Shown piece by piece: positions 54,081 through 63,212 of a DNA stretch of 64,000 nt. Positions within the stretch are counted from its first letter, which is position 1. Every line of letters begins with the position of its first letter. The stretch is from a bacterium (GTDB lineage Bacteria > Latescibacterota > Latescibacteria > Latescibacterales > Latescibacteraceae), in NCBI GenBank assembly GCA_021372535.1, contig JAJFUH010000050.1, forward strand, positions 1-64,000. The letters are read 5' to 3'. The notes below the pieces were generated by a model. It made no database searches. It was not told the origin of the DNA and saw only the letters and a list, made by a program, of their open reading frames with translations. The position numbers and the translations under genes were made by a program.

Positions 54081-55214
54081 ATGAAAAGACGTCATTTCGT
54101 TGCCGCCGCAGTCATGGCCGGTGCGGTGAAGGTGTCTGTGTCTTCCCCGCTGAACCGTATGCTTTCCGAGAAAGAGGCTGTCCGTGAGGGCAAATCAATC
54201 CACGAGAGCATTCTGACACTCGATACCCATGTCGATCTTGAAATAGACCCTGAAAAGGATGTGCTCGATCTAGGCAAACGGCTTGAAAACCGCAAGGTCG
54301 ATCTCGTCAAGATGCGAGAGGGCGGTCTCGATGCGGTCTTTTTTGCCGTGTGGGTCGGCCAGAAAGAGCTCACGGAGGCAGAGTATGCCGAGGCATATAA
54401 AACAGCCCTGCTGCTCTTCGGGGCTATTCACCGCATGTGTGAAGAGTTGAACGGGGACCTCATCGAACTCGCTTTAACACCGGATGATGTGGTCAGGATC
54501 AACAAAAAAGGCAAGCTCGTTGCCGCGATAGGTATCGAGAACGGTTTCCCGCTCGGCATGGACATCGCCCGCGTCAAAGAGTTTTATGATCTCGGCGCCC
54601 GGTATATAACGCTCACCCATATGGGGTACAATCAATTGGGTGATTCCTCCAATAGATCGAAGGAAATTCCGGCGGAGAAATTCGGCGGCCTGACCGATTT
54701 CGGCAAACAGGTCGTCCAGGAGATGAACAGGCTCGGCATGATGGTCGATGTTTCGCATGTTTCAATAAACTCGTTTTACGATGCCCTTTCCGTGTCGAAG
54801 GCGCCGGTTATCGCGTCCCATTCGGGCTGCCGCGCCGTGTGTGATGTCGAGCGTAACCTTGACGACGACCAGTTGCGGGCTCTCAAGGGGAACGGCGGTG
54901 TCATCCAGGTCGTCGCATACGGGGGCTATGTGAAAAAACCGGCGGAGGAGGCGAACCTTGCAAGTTTCGCGGATCACATCGATCATGCGGTCAATCTCAT
55001 CGGAATCGATCATGTCGGCATAGGCGCCGATTTTGATGGCGGCGGGGGAATACCCGGGTATAACGATGCCTCTGAATGCATGAATGTCACCGTCGAGCTC
55101 GTACGGCGCGGATATTCCCGTGAAGACATCGAAAAAATCTGGGGCGGAAATCTGCTCCGCGTCTGGCGCGAGGTTGAAAAGATCGCGGCGAACGTGCGGG
55201 ATGAGAGAAAATAG
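54081..55214 (+). CDS. M19-family membrane dipeptidase-like hydrolase, exported
   Basis: A 377 aa zinc dipeptidase of the renal dipeptidase (M19) family with a Tat- or Sec-type leader (MKRRHFVAAAVMAG). Metal ligands are visible: LDTHVDLE (H and D), GIENGFP (Glu), DVSHVS and IASHSGCR (two His), and IGADFDGG (Asp). It cleaves dipeptides, including those with D-amino acids, so it could act on peptidoglycan peptides in the periplasm. Start at ATG 54081 with AAGGATAAC. It faces away from the ROK operon, which shares the amino-sugar theme. Confidence 0.83.
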   Translation: MKRRHFVAAAVMAGAVKVSVSSPLNRMLSEKEAVREGKSIHESILTLDTHVDLEIDPEKDVLDLGKRLENRKVDLVKMREGGLDAVFFAVWVGQKELTEAEYAEAYKTALLLFGAIHRMCEELNGDLIELALTPDDVVRINKKGKLVAAIGIENGFPLGMDIARVKEFYDLGARYITLTHMGYNQLGDSSNRSKEIPAEKFGGLTDFGKQVVQEMNRLGMMVDVSHVSINSFYDALSVSKAPVIASHSGCRAVCDVERNLDDDQLRALKGNGGVIQVVAYGGYVKKPAEEANLASFADHIDHAVNLIGIDHVGIGADFDGGGGIPGYNDASECMNVTVELVRRGYSREDIEKIWGGNLLRVWREVEKIAANVRDERK

Positions 55215-55417
55215 CCCATGCTATTGAATTATAATAGAACGCGGATTGTGCGGATTTACGCTGATATGATATTTTTTTATACATTTTTTGTATCGACAAT
55301 TGATTGTAGCTCAGGATAGTATTAATAATCGATTATACCGCATTATACTCTTGTGGTTAAATATTTTCATGAATAATCAGGGATCGATATATTTCTGAAA
55401 ATCGGAGAATCCGTGCT
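55215..55417. repeat. Composite dispersed repeat, copy 3
   Basis: Positions 55229-55385 carry the ends 'taatagaacgcggattgtgc' and 'ctcttgtggttaaatatttt', with 'catgaataatcaggg' beyond. The order and orientation match copies at 18744 and 31651, and the last part matches copy 1 almost exactly. Confidence 0.65.
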
Positions 55418-57922
55418 ATGAGGAATTCCATTCTCTGCTCCATTACCGTCATCATGACACTTTTGTGTTTATCGGGGAAAGGTATCGAAGCTCAAAGCTG
55501 GATACGGATTAACCAGCTCGGGTATCTTCCCGAATCGATTAAGGTTGCCGTATTTGTCAGTAAAAACTCCGCCCGGATTACATCGTTCGATCTCCGCGAT
55601 GCCCTTACCGGAGAGATTGTCTATGTCCCGAAAACAAGCCCGGCGGAGTATGGGCCCTATGGCGCGTTTTCGAATGGTTATCGTCTCGATTTCTCCGCAT
55701 TTTCACGGGAAGGGGCATATTATGTCAGCGCTGGCGGCGTGCAGTCTCCCCATTTCAGAATCTCGAACGATGTGTACGACGGTACCGCTGATTATCTCCT
55801 CAATTACATGCGCCAGCAGCAGTGCGGGTACAATCCCTGCCTCAGGGATTCCTGCCATACTCATGACGGCTTCATCATCTACCATCCCACACGGGATTCG
55901 ACCCACATCGATGTAACGGGAGGATGGCACGATGCATCCGATTACCTCCAGTATGTGACCACTTCCGCGAACGCGACATACCAGATGCTGTTTGCATACG
56001 AGCAGAATCCCGGATCGTTCGGCGACCGTTTCGACAGGAACGGCGACCCCGGCCCGAACGGTATTCCCGATATTCTCGATGAAGCGAAATGGGGACTTGA
56101 CTGGCTTGCCAAAATGAATCCGGGCAAGAATATCATGTTCAACCAGATCGCCGATGACCGCGACCACGTTGGATTCCGCCTCCCGTCGCGGGATTCGGCG
56201 TTCTACGGCAAGGGGCTCGAACGTCCCGTATATTATATAACCGGGAGTCCTCAGGGCGTTTTCGAGCACAAGAACAGGACGACGGGAATTGCTTCCGCCT
56301 CCGGTAAATACGCCTCGGCTTTTGCCCTTGGCTCGAAGCTGCTGAAACAGTACGATCCCGGTTATGCAGAGATGCTCCGTATAAAAGCGGTTGATGCGTA
56401 CGATTATGGTATGAGGTATCCCGGTGTTTGTCAGACCGCTCCCGGCCGGGCACCTTATTTCTATGAGGAGGACAACTGGACCGATGACATGGAGCTCGCC
56501 GCGTACGAGGTCTTTTCGCTGACAGGTGAGGAAAAACACAGAAAAGAAGCGTATGATTACGGCAGGATCGAGCCGGTCACTCCCTGGATGGGTCATGACA
56601 CCGCCCGTCATTACCAATGGTATCCCTTCGTCAATCTCGGCCATTACCATCTGGCCGGGTCAGGTGACAGTGCGGATGCGCGGGAATCTGCCTCGTTCAT
56701 GAAGAAGGGTCTCGATGCGGTGTATGAGAAGGGGAGAGGGAATATGTTTCTCATGGGTGTTCCGTACATCTGGTGTTCGAACAACCTCGTGGCGGCTCTT
56801 ATCACCCAGTGCCGCCTGTATGGCGAGGTAACAGGGGACAGAACCTATGCGGAGATGGAAGCCGCGATGCGGGATTGGCTTTTCGGCTGCAATCCCTGGG
56901 GAACAAGCATGATTGTCGGGCTTCCCGCTCACGGGGATTATCCTGAAGACACCCATTCAGCCTTTTCGGCTGTCTATGGTTATCAGGTGTACGGCGGGCT
57001 CGTTGACGGCCCCGTGTATGCGTCGATTTTCAACAGCCTGATCGGTATCGAGATGCACGGCGGTGACGAATATTCCGAGTTTCAGTCCGACCTTGCGGTC
57101 TATCATGACGATTACGGCGATTACTCGACGAATGAACCAACCATGGATGGCACGGCGAGCCTGACCTATTATCTCTCTGCCATGCAGAAGGACGGGATGA
57201 AAAATCGGAGTAATTCGAGTCTTGTGTACGAATATGGTGGAATCGTCCGCACCGACCCGGCCAGGAAAGAGATAAATCTCGTTTTTACCGCGCACGAGTT
57301 TGTGGACGGGTACGAAACAATCAGGACGGTGCTCAACAGGCATGGAATCAAGGCGGCGTTTTTCTTCACCGGTGATTTCTACCGTAATAAAAAATTCGCC
57401 CCCATCATACGGGCTCTGAAAAAGGACGGGATGTATATCGGCGCCCATTCGGACAAACATATTCTTTATGCTCCATGGGAAAACAGGGATTCGACGCTCG
57501 TTGCGAAAGAGGAATTCCTGACCGACCTCAAAGGGAATTATGCCGAAATGGCGAAATTCGGCATAACAAAAGAGGATGCTCCTTATTTCATGCCTCCGTA
57601 CGAGTGGTACAACGATACTATAAGTTCCTGGTGCAGTGAGTACGGGTTAAAGCTGATAAATTTGACGCCGGAGACCTGGGTGAATCAGGACTGGACGATT
57701 CCGGTCGAGGGCGGGCCGTATTACAGCAGCGATGACCTCTACAAACGGCTCATGGATTTCGAGGCGCATGATGCTTCAGGGCTGAACGGCACGATCCTGC
57801 TCGTTCATTTCGGCACCGATCCCCGGAGAACCGACAAGTTCTACAACAGGCTCGATTCGCTCATAACCGGGCTTGAAAAAAAGGGATACCGGTTCACCTC
57901 GTTGCGTGAAACGATTCGATAG
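55418..57922 (+). CDS. GH9 cellulase-like enzyme fused to a polysaccharide deacetylase-like domain
   Basis: An 834 aa exported protein. The signal peptide is residues 1-25. Residues about 28-110 are the immunoglobulin-like domain that precedes many GH9 enzymes (RINQLGYLP). The GH9 (alpha/alpha)6 barrel follows (about 115-600) with the catalytic base pair in GGWHDASDY (D172, D175) and the acid Glu in NEPTMDG (about 573). Residues about 620-834 resemble a NodB polysaccharide deacetylase (HGIKAAFFFTGDF and GAHSDKH), although the first acidic pair appears as His-Glu in TAHEFVDG. GH9 enzymes cut beta-1,4-glucan; the fusion suggests a substituted glucan. There is no direct operon partner. Confidence 0.82.
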   Translation: MRNSILCSITVIMTLLCLSGKGIEAQSWIRINQLGYLPESIKVAVFVSKNSARITSFDLRDALTGEIVYVPKTSPAEYGPYGAFSNGYRLDFSAFSREGAYYVSAGGVQSPHFRISNDVYDGTADYLLNYMRQQQCGYNPCLRDSCHTHDGFIIYHPTRDSTHIDVTGGWHDASDYLQYVTTSANATYQMLFAYEQNPGSFGDRFDRNGDPGPNGIPDILDEAKWGLDWLAKMNPGKNIMFNQIADDRDHVGFRLPSRDSAFYGKGLERPVYYITGSPQGVFEHKNRTTGIASASGKYASAFALGSKLLKQYDPGYAEMLRIKAVDAYDYGMRYPGVCQTAPGRAPYFYEEDNWTDDMELAAYEVFSLTGEEKHRKEAYDYGRIEPVTPWMGHDTARHYQWYPFVNLGHYHLAGSGDSADARESASFMKKGLDAVYEKGRGNMFLMGVPYIWCSNNLVAALITQCRLYGEVTGDRTYAEMEAAMRDWLFGCNPWGTSMIVGLPAHGDYPEDTHSAFSAVYGYQVYGGLVDGPVYASIFNSLIGIEMHGGDEYSEFQSDLAVYHDDYGDYSTNEPTMDGTASLTYYLSAMQKDGMKNRSNSSLVYEYGGIVRTDPARKEINLVFTAHEFVDGYETIRTVLNRHGIKAAFFFTGDFYRNKKFAPIIRALKKDGMYIGAHSDKHILYAPWENRDSTLVAKEEFLTDLKGNYAEMAKFGITKEDAPYFMPPYEWYNDTISSWCSEYGLKLINLTPETWVNQDWTIPVEGGPYYSSDDLYKRLMDFEAHDASGLNGTILLVHFGTDPRRTDKFYNRLDSLITGLEKKGYRFTSLRETIR

Positions 57923-57998
57923 TATCGGGCGTTAAAGAAAAAGGGGATATATACCAAGAGTCAATCATTGAAATAAGACCCGGACGTTCATTTTATAT

Positions 57999-58083
57999 AG
58001 TATAGACTCTAAAACAAGTTCAGGGTAACGGATGTATGATCAGTACGTCATGCTGAATTTATTTTAGTATCTATCATCATTGA
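57999..58083. repeat. REP-like paired hairpin, copy c
   Basis: 'agactctaaaacaagttcag' and 'atgctgaatttattttagta' are two diverged facing hairpins. This copy is on the left side of the PilZ gene. Confidence 0.65.
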
Positions 58084-58145
58084 TTCGATATAGTAACATG
58101 CATCACCATAACTTGGAATAACATCGTAAAAAGGAAATTTAAGAA

Positions 58146-58556
58146 ATGCGCCAGTTTATTCGTCATCCCTCCGATATACCGATTCACTACGATCTCGAGG
58201 ATGTCGTTGCCCATAGAAAGGACTATCTGTACAACGTCAGTCATGGTGGCTTGTCCTTTCGGTCAGGAGTCTATATAAAACAGGGGTCCGTAATCAATAT
58301 CAGCATCCCGATCCGTGAACCGGTTTTTCAGGCCGAGGGTATTGTTGTCTGGTGCCGCAAGAACGGAGATCAGTACGACATCGGCGTTGAATTCAGGGAA
58401 ACGGATGTTGAATACCGTGTCCGCATGGTAGAACAGGTATGCTATATCGAGGAGTACAAGCAGGAGGTTCTGAAGAAGGAAGGCCGTAAGCTCACCGGCG
58501 AGCAGGCCGCCACCGAGTGGATCACAAAATACGCAAAAGACTTCCCCCGTGAATAG
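58146..58556 (+). CDS. PilZ-domain protein (c-di-GMP effector candidate)
   Basis: A 136 aa protein starting RQFIRHPSDIPIHYD. The RH-x-R/P-type motif near the start and the later DIGVEFRE (near residue 79-86) recall the RxxxR and D/NxSxxG motifs of PilZ domains, though here the second motif in VSHGGLSFRSG is 'SHGG' rather than 'NISxxG'. PilZ domains bind cyclic di-GMP and control motility, adhesion or polysaccharide production. A ribosome site AAGGAAATTT supports the start. REP-like elements lie on both sides. Confidence 0.72.
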   Translation: MRQFIRHPSDIPIHYDLEDVVAHRKDYLYNVSHGGLSFRSGVYIKQGSVINISIPIREPVFQAEGIVVWCRKNGDQYDIGVEFRETDVEYRVRMVEQVCYIEEYKQEVLKKEGRKLTGEQAATEWITKYAKDFPRE

Positions 58557-58609
58557 TGACACAAAATTTTGTCATTGATTGAAAAATCTGCTATAGCATA
58601 ATTTTATAA

Positions 58610-58690
58610 TGTAATAGACCCTGAAATAAATTCAGGGTGACATAAGCGCTGTCATGCTGAATTTGTTTCAGCATCTGTCATCAATTATCT
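58610..58690. repeat. REP-like paired hairpin, copy d
   Basis: 'tagaccctgaaataaattca' and 'atgctgaatttgtttcagca' form two facing hairpins, with 'ctgtcatcaattatct' at the end, closely matching copy b. It lies on the right side of the PilZ gene. Confidence 0.75.
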
Positions 58691-58733
58691 ATATGTAAAA
58701 TATAAACCTGCCCGAAACCATCCTGATATTTCA

Positions 58734-60752
58734 TCATTTCTTCGGTGTACACCAGGCTTTCCGTTCTTTCAGGTCACGGCCCGCCAGCCATGTTTTCCCG
58801 AATGCGCGGACTTCCACCTCGATTCTGTCTGCACCTGCCTTGACCGTATCGGGCAGTAGCGCCGAAACCTCGGGGATTTCGGTTCCCCTGAACGGGACGA
58901 GCAATGTCAGAAAAACGGCAGGCGCTGAGCCGGTATACTCGTAGCACAATGCCTTTCTCGGCAGCCGTGAACCGTACTGCCATGCAAACCAGCCCTCTTC
59001 CTCTTTTACGGTAACCGGGGCCGCGGGATTTTCCCAGACGAGCACATTCGCATCGTCGAATGAGGTTACCGCGCGTTTATGGTCCGTATCGACCTGCGCT
59101 TTTCCTTCCGCAAGCTGAAAATGGAGCTCCGGCACGCCCTTCATATTCCCGATTGCCTCATCGAGAAGGACGAAAAACGATCTGTCGATGAACCATATCG
59201 TCCGGCGGTGGGTGAGGTTTTCATAGGAGCCGTTTTCGACCACCACAACGTCGAAACTCTGCGATGGATACCAGAGGAGTAGCCTTCCGTCCACCTTCGT
59301 ATCTTTCCCGTCGACCGTCAGAGTCTGGTGTACGCTGGTCTGACGGTGCCATGCCCGTTTATCGGGATCGTGGCCGTACGTGAAAAAGCCCGTATCGGTC
59401 ATGAGCCACCGTCCGAATGCATACAACTCGAATGTTCCGTTGTCCGGCTGATCATGGCTCGAAATGGCGGGCGGAGAACAGTGGAGAGCGAAATAAATCT
59501 GATCGGGCCCCCAGTCGTTCCGCAGTATATACATTCCCGCCTCGGAGAAAGCATAGCTGGTCTGCGCCGGAAGGTGCGCTCTGTCGAGCCGGGCGAGGGC
59601 ATCGTACTTCGGATCGCCCAAGAGCTCGGTCGCCTCGATGAGCGTACGGTAGAACGGCTGGTGAGAACGGTCGGTGTCGGACGGATAGGGTCTGCTCACA
59701 TCGCCGAACATCGCCCATCCGAGGTCGGGAGTCGCGACAGCGAAGATGTAGTCGTACATTTTTTTCACCCGGTCGTGATATCGGTCGGAAACGGGTATAC
59801 CGAACGTTTCAGCGCGCCCCATGATTTCCACTGCATCTCTCAGCACGCCAAGGTGATAACCTCCAGACCATTCACGCTGGACTCCGTCCCCCGTGGTCTG
59901 CGCGAGGAGATTTTCCTCTGTCCGCTGCACCGCGAGCTCCATCCATCTCCGGGAATCCCTGAATTCGCGGAACGTATAGGCGACATTGACGAATCCGCGC
60001 TGCTCGAAAATGGCCTTGTTGTGAACCACGCCCATAGGCAGAAACTCGGTTTTAATTTCGTGGTCGTACATGCTTGCGAGGAAAACAGCAAGAAATTCAG
60101 GAGTGAAAGCCTTTGAATGCACCATGGTTTTAAATACGGTGCACAGGTTCGTCGCACGGATGCCGGTCTGGATGTCGAGCCAGGCAAAACCATGCCACGA
60201 TGTGTATACCGGGTGGGTTTTCTCATGGTTCTCGAGGGGATGCTTGGCGATCCAGTCGCCTGTAAGATCGACAAACGCCCGTGCATATCGCTCGTCACGG
60301 GTTGCCCGGTAGGCATCCGCAAGCGGCAGCGCCCAGTAAAACCGGTACACGGCCGCTACCCATTCGATGTCTCCCCGCGGGTCCCATTCCCAGTTCATGG
60401 AATCGCCGTAATCAGCGGCTTCGTAAGGTCCCCACTGGAACACGTGCCGGACTATCTGGTCGGCCTTACTCAGATCGGCTTCTCTGCCGCCCTGCAGGGT
60501 ATCCGGAAGAGGGTAGAGGTTACGGTAATATGTCAGGAGTCCGGTGAGGGCTGCCTGACGGTTGCCTTTTTCGTAGGCCGTTTTTACCGCTTCGAGCCCC
60601 GGCTTGGTCAGGTCAAGCTTCGACAGGATTTCCTCCGGTTTGAGTGCCCGGAGCTTGACCGTGCCGGCGGTTTTCCCCTGAGCCGTTATAACCCGGTGAT
60701 ATGGAAGCATAAGGAACAATGCGGCAAGGATGAATACGCGTAATAGATTCAT
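58734..60752 (-). CDS. Heparinase II/III-type polysaccharide lyase (exported)
   Basis: A 672 aa exported protein. The signal peptide ends near VITAQGK. The N-terminal part is an alpha/alpha toroid typical of alginate and heparin lyases, with WHGFAWLDIQTGIR and RGFVNVAYTFREF; the C-terminal half is a beta-sheet domain of the heparinase II/III type (SSHDQPDNGTFELYAFGRW). It probably cuts a uronic acid-containing polysaccharide by beta-elimination. The ATG at 60752 has a GAGGAG site; an upstream TTG at 60770 is in frame but less likely. It stands alone between the PilZ gene and the AT-rich cassette. Confidence 0.8.
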   Translation of the reverse strand: MNLLRVFILAALFLMLPYHRVITAQGKTAGTVKLRALKPEEILSKLDLTKPGLEAVKTAYEKGNRQAALTGLLTYYRNLYPLPDTLQGGREADLSKADQIVRHVFQWGPYEAADYGDSMNWEWDPRGDIEWVAAVYRFYWALPLADAYRATRDERYARAFVDLTGDWIAKHPLENHEKTHPVYTSWHGFAWLDIQTGIRATNLCTVFKTMVHSKAFTPEFLAVFLASMYDHEIKTEFLPMGVVHNKAIFEQRGFVNVAYTFREFRDSRRWMELAVQRTEENLLAQTTGDGVQREWSGGYHLGVLRDAVEIMGRAETFGIPVSDRYHDRVKKMYDYIFAVATPDLGWAMFGDVSRPYPSDTDRSHQPFYRTLIEATELLGDPKYDALARLDRAHLPAQTSYAFSEAGMYILRNDWGPDQIYFALHCSPPAISSHDQPDNGTFELYAFGRWLMTDTGFFTYGHDPDKRAWHRQTSVHQTLTVDGKDTKVDGRLLLWYPSQSFDVVVVENGSYENLTHRRTIWFIDRSFFVLLDEAIGNMKGVPELHFQLAEGKAQVDTDHKRAVTSFDDANVLVWENPAAPVTVKEEEGWFAWQYGSRLPRKALCYEYTGSAPAVFLTLLVPFRGTEIPEVSALLPDTVKAGADRIEVEVRAFGKTWLAGRDLKERKAWCTPKK

Positions 60753-60770
60753 TGTCGGCTCCTCGGTCAA

Positions 60771-61125
60771 TACATCCGGTTATTTGTTATAAATATCAGC
60801 TGTCATGTCGTTGTCTTCGGGGAATATACGGAGTTTTAGGAATATTTGAAATAGATGATTGGATAAAGCACTATAAATGAATGTCAGATAGTTATAGTAA
60901 TCAGGCGGTTATAAATCATGGAGGATTTTTCATCCTTGCTTCCACAGAGAGAATAATAGAGGTTGCCATAAATCTTATGAATAGATCTGGCTAAAAATCA
61001 ACGTAAGAAAAAATATGTTTATAGTGAAAATATCTCTTGAATATTATAAAAAAAGGTTTAAATTGGTTATATATAGGGCAAAATACGAGAAATATTCTCT
61101 GAATTATTAAAGAGAGAGGTATAAA
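60771..61125. other. Left border of the AT-rich AAA-RloB cassette
   Basis: Base composition changes sharply here, from the balanced chromosome to AT-rich DNA. GAGAA and TTCTC (61087-61099) form a small palindrome just before the cassette's ribosome site and could be an operator. No direct repeats, integrase or tRNA are seen at the border. Confidence 0.45.
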
Positions 61126-62496
61126 ATGATTATTTCTTTTTCTGTAGAAAATTTTCTTTCTTTCAAGGAAGAAATACATTTTTCGATGATTGCAAATGGA
61201 AGAGAGGACCAACACTCTGAGCGTGTTGCAAAATTAAACAACTATAATAAAATGATTTTGCCGGTTTCGGAGTTATTCGGAGGTAATGCCTCTGGAAAAT
61301 CAAACTTTGTAAAGGCTATTGGTTTTGCACGTGAATATATTCTTTCAGGAATATCTAAAGACCAAAAAATCGAAGTAAAACCATTTAAGCTTAGTTCTGA
61401 AACAATGAAAAATCCATCGAAATTTGTTTTTCAGATACTTCTTAATGAAAATATTTATGAATATGGTTTTGAGATAACTTCTGAAGAAGTTAAGCGTGAA
61501 TGGTTATTTAATATTGGAAAGAAAACATCAAAAAAGATTTATACACGTGAAAAAAATAAATATGATTTTAACTATCCTGCTTGGGGAATAACTAATGGTG
61601 TTGCTAATGCAAAACAATATATAGATTTTATTGCAGATAGTACACTTTCAAATAAGCTTTATCTTAGCAATGTAAATGATATAAGAATAGAAGAACATAA
61701 AGAGTTAGATATTTTGCAATCAGTATATGATTGGTTTATTCAACTTATAATAATAAGTCCTGAAGCTAGTTATCTTTTTTCAAAAAAATATTCATCAAAC
61801 AAACAAATGATAGAGTATCTAAGTAACTTGTTACAACAACTAGATACTGGTTTATCATCTTTTGAAATAAATGAAGTTTCGATACCTAAAAAAATTATTG
61901 AAAATTCTGAAGGATTCATAGACGCAGACATACTTAAATCTTTTAAAATTGACTTAAAAAGCCTAAGAATAGATAAGAATAAAGATAATTATATTGGACT
62001 TCAAAAATTAACAAAACATATTGACGAATCGGGAGACTCTATTGAATTCAGCCTTGGTGAGGAATCCGATGGGACAGAACGTTTGATTGATCTGTTACCT
62101 GCTTTTTATCTTCTTTGCAAAAAGAAACTTAATAGAGTTATTATTATTGATGAGTTTAACAGAAGTTTACATCCTTTATTAACCCAAAAATTATTGAAAG
62201 CTTATCTGTCATGTTGTAACGAAAATTCAAGGTCTCAGTTGATTTTTACTACTCATGATGTTATGCTTCTGGATCAGATTATATTTCGAAGAGACGAAAT
62301 ATGGTTTACTGAAAGGGATAAGCACGGTGCCACTAAACTATCTTCATTAAGCGATTTCAAAAATGTCAGGAAAGATAAAAGATTACGTAACGACTACCTA
62401 ATTGGTAGATTTGACGGAATTCCGAATATTGTGCTTCCCTCTAATGCTATGTTATCTATTTCTAAAGACATTGGGCAAAAGAAGGGGAATGATTGA
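61126..62496 (+). CDS. AAA/ABC-type ATPase of a RloB-linked defence cassette
   Basis: A 456 aa P-loop ATPase of the AAA_15/AAA_21 (OLD-like) class: it starts ISFSVENFLSFKEE, has a Walker A GGNASGKS (residues 52-59, K58), an ABC-like signature GEESDGTERL (about 310-320), Walker B IIIDEFNRSLHP (about 339-350) and a TTHD switch (about 374-377). Such ATPases serve as sensors in antiviral modules such as PARIS (AriA) and in retron- or Septu-type systems. The gene is strongly AT-rich against its neighbours. An AGAGAGG site supports the start. Its stop overlaps the next start by one base (TGATG), so the two are coupled. Confidence 0.85.
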   Translation: MIISFSVENFLSFKEEIHFSMIANGREDQHSERVAKLNNYNKMILPVSELFGGNASGKSNFVKAIGFAREYILSGISKDQKIEVKPFKLSSETMKNPSKFVFQILLNENIYEYGFEITSEEVKREWLFNIGKKTSKKIYTREKNKYDFNYPAWGITNGVANAKQYIDFIADSTLSNKLYLSNVNDIRIEEHKELDILQSVYDWFIQLIIISPEASYLFSKKYSSNKQMIEYLSNLLQQLDTGLSSFEINEVSIPKKIIENSEGFIDADILKSFKIDLKSLRIDKNKDNYIGLQKLTKHIDESGDSIEFSLGEESDGTERLIDLLPAFYLLCKKKLNRVIIIDEFNRSLHPLLTQKLLKAYLSCCNENSRSQLIFTTHDVMLLDQIIFRRDEIWFTERDKHGATKLSSLSDFKNVRKDKRLRNDYLIGRFDGIPNIVLPSNAMLSISKDIGQKKGND

Positions 62497-63119
62497 TGAG
62501 TTCATTTAAAAGACCTCTTTCACGAAGGCGATCTAATAGAGAACAAAAGAAAGTATTTATTATATCGTCAGAAGGTAAGGAAACAGAACCAAAATATTTT
62601 AATGAATTCAATTCTGATAATATCCGTATTAAAATAATTGATGAAAGAGTCGGGACAGATCCTAATTCTGTCGTTAAAGCTGCTAAAAACTATAAAAAGA
62701 AGGAAGAAGGCAGTTTAAAGAAAGGTGATGAAATATGGGTGGTTGTCGATACTGAGTTATCACCAGAAACAAAAGATATCCAAGCGATACAACTGACTGA
62801 AGCAGGAAATCTATGTAAAAAATATGAATTTGGATATGCTGCCAGTAATCCATGTTTTGAGTATTGGTTGCTTCTTCATTTTGAAAAAAAACCAAAACTA
62901 AAATGTACCATAAGAATTCAAGATAAGTGTATACATCTTTTGAAAAACCATTATCCCCAATATGATAAAAGTACATATGATCCAAAAAAATTTGTTGATA
63001 AAGTAAAGTATGCTATTGAAAATGCAAAAAAGCTTGATCAAACAAGAAATGGATTGTGGCCGGAGAATAATGGTTCAACCGTCTATAAATTAATGGAAAA
63101 ACTCCTTGAAATACAATGA
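62496..63119 (+). CDS. rloB: RloB-family protein with TOPRIM-like acidic motifs
   Basis: A 207 aa protein. The hallmark SNPCFEYWLLLHF (residues about 117-129) and the early SSEGKETEPKYF (E26, E31) identify RloB. The E in EGKETE and the acidic pair in VVVDTE (D85, E87) resemble the TOPRIM pattern of a Glu and a DxD motif, with Glu instead of Asp in the second. A basic N-terminus (RPLSRRRSNR) may contact nucleic acid or the ATPase. RloB genes often occur next to restriction-modification loci. The pair ATPase-RloB fits an abortive-infection design with an ATPase sensor and a nuclease-like effector. Composition matches the ATPase gene. Confidence 0.8.
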   Translation: MSSFKRPLSRRRSNREQKKVFIISSEGKETEPKYFNEFNSDNIRIKIIDERVGTDPNSVVKAAKNYKKKEEGSLKKGDEIWVVVDTELSPETKDIQAIQLTEAGNLCKKYEFGYAASNPCFEYWLLLHFEKKPKLKCTIRIQDKCIHLLKNHYPQYDKSTYDPKKFVDKVKYAIENAKKLDQTRNGLWPENNGSTVYKLMEKLLEIQ

Positions 63120-63212
63120 GATATAGAATATCTTATAATACTTCCAGCCTAAAAAGAGTATTTTTATTCATATATACCTTCCTCAGAATAATTTTTCATT
63201 ATTTTTCTACAC

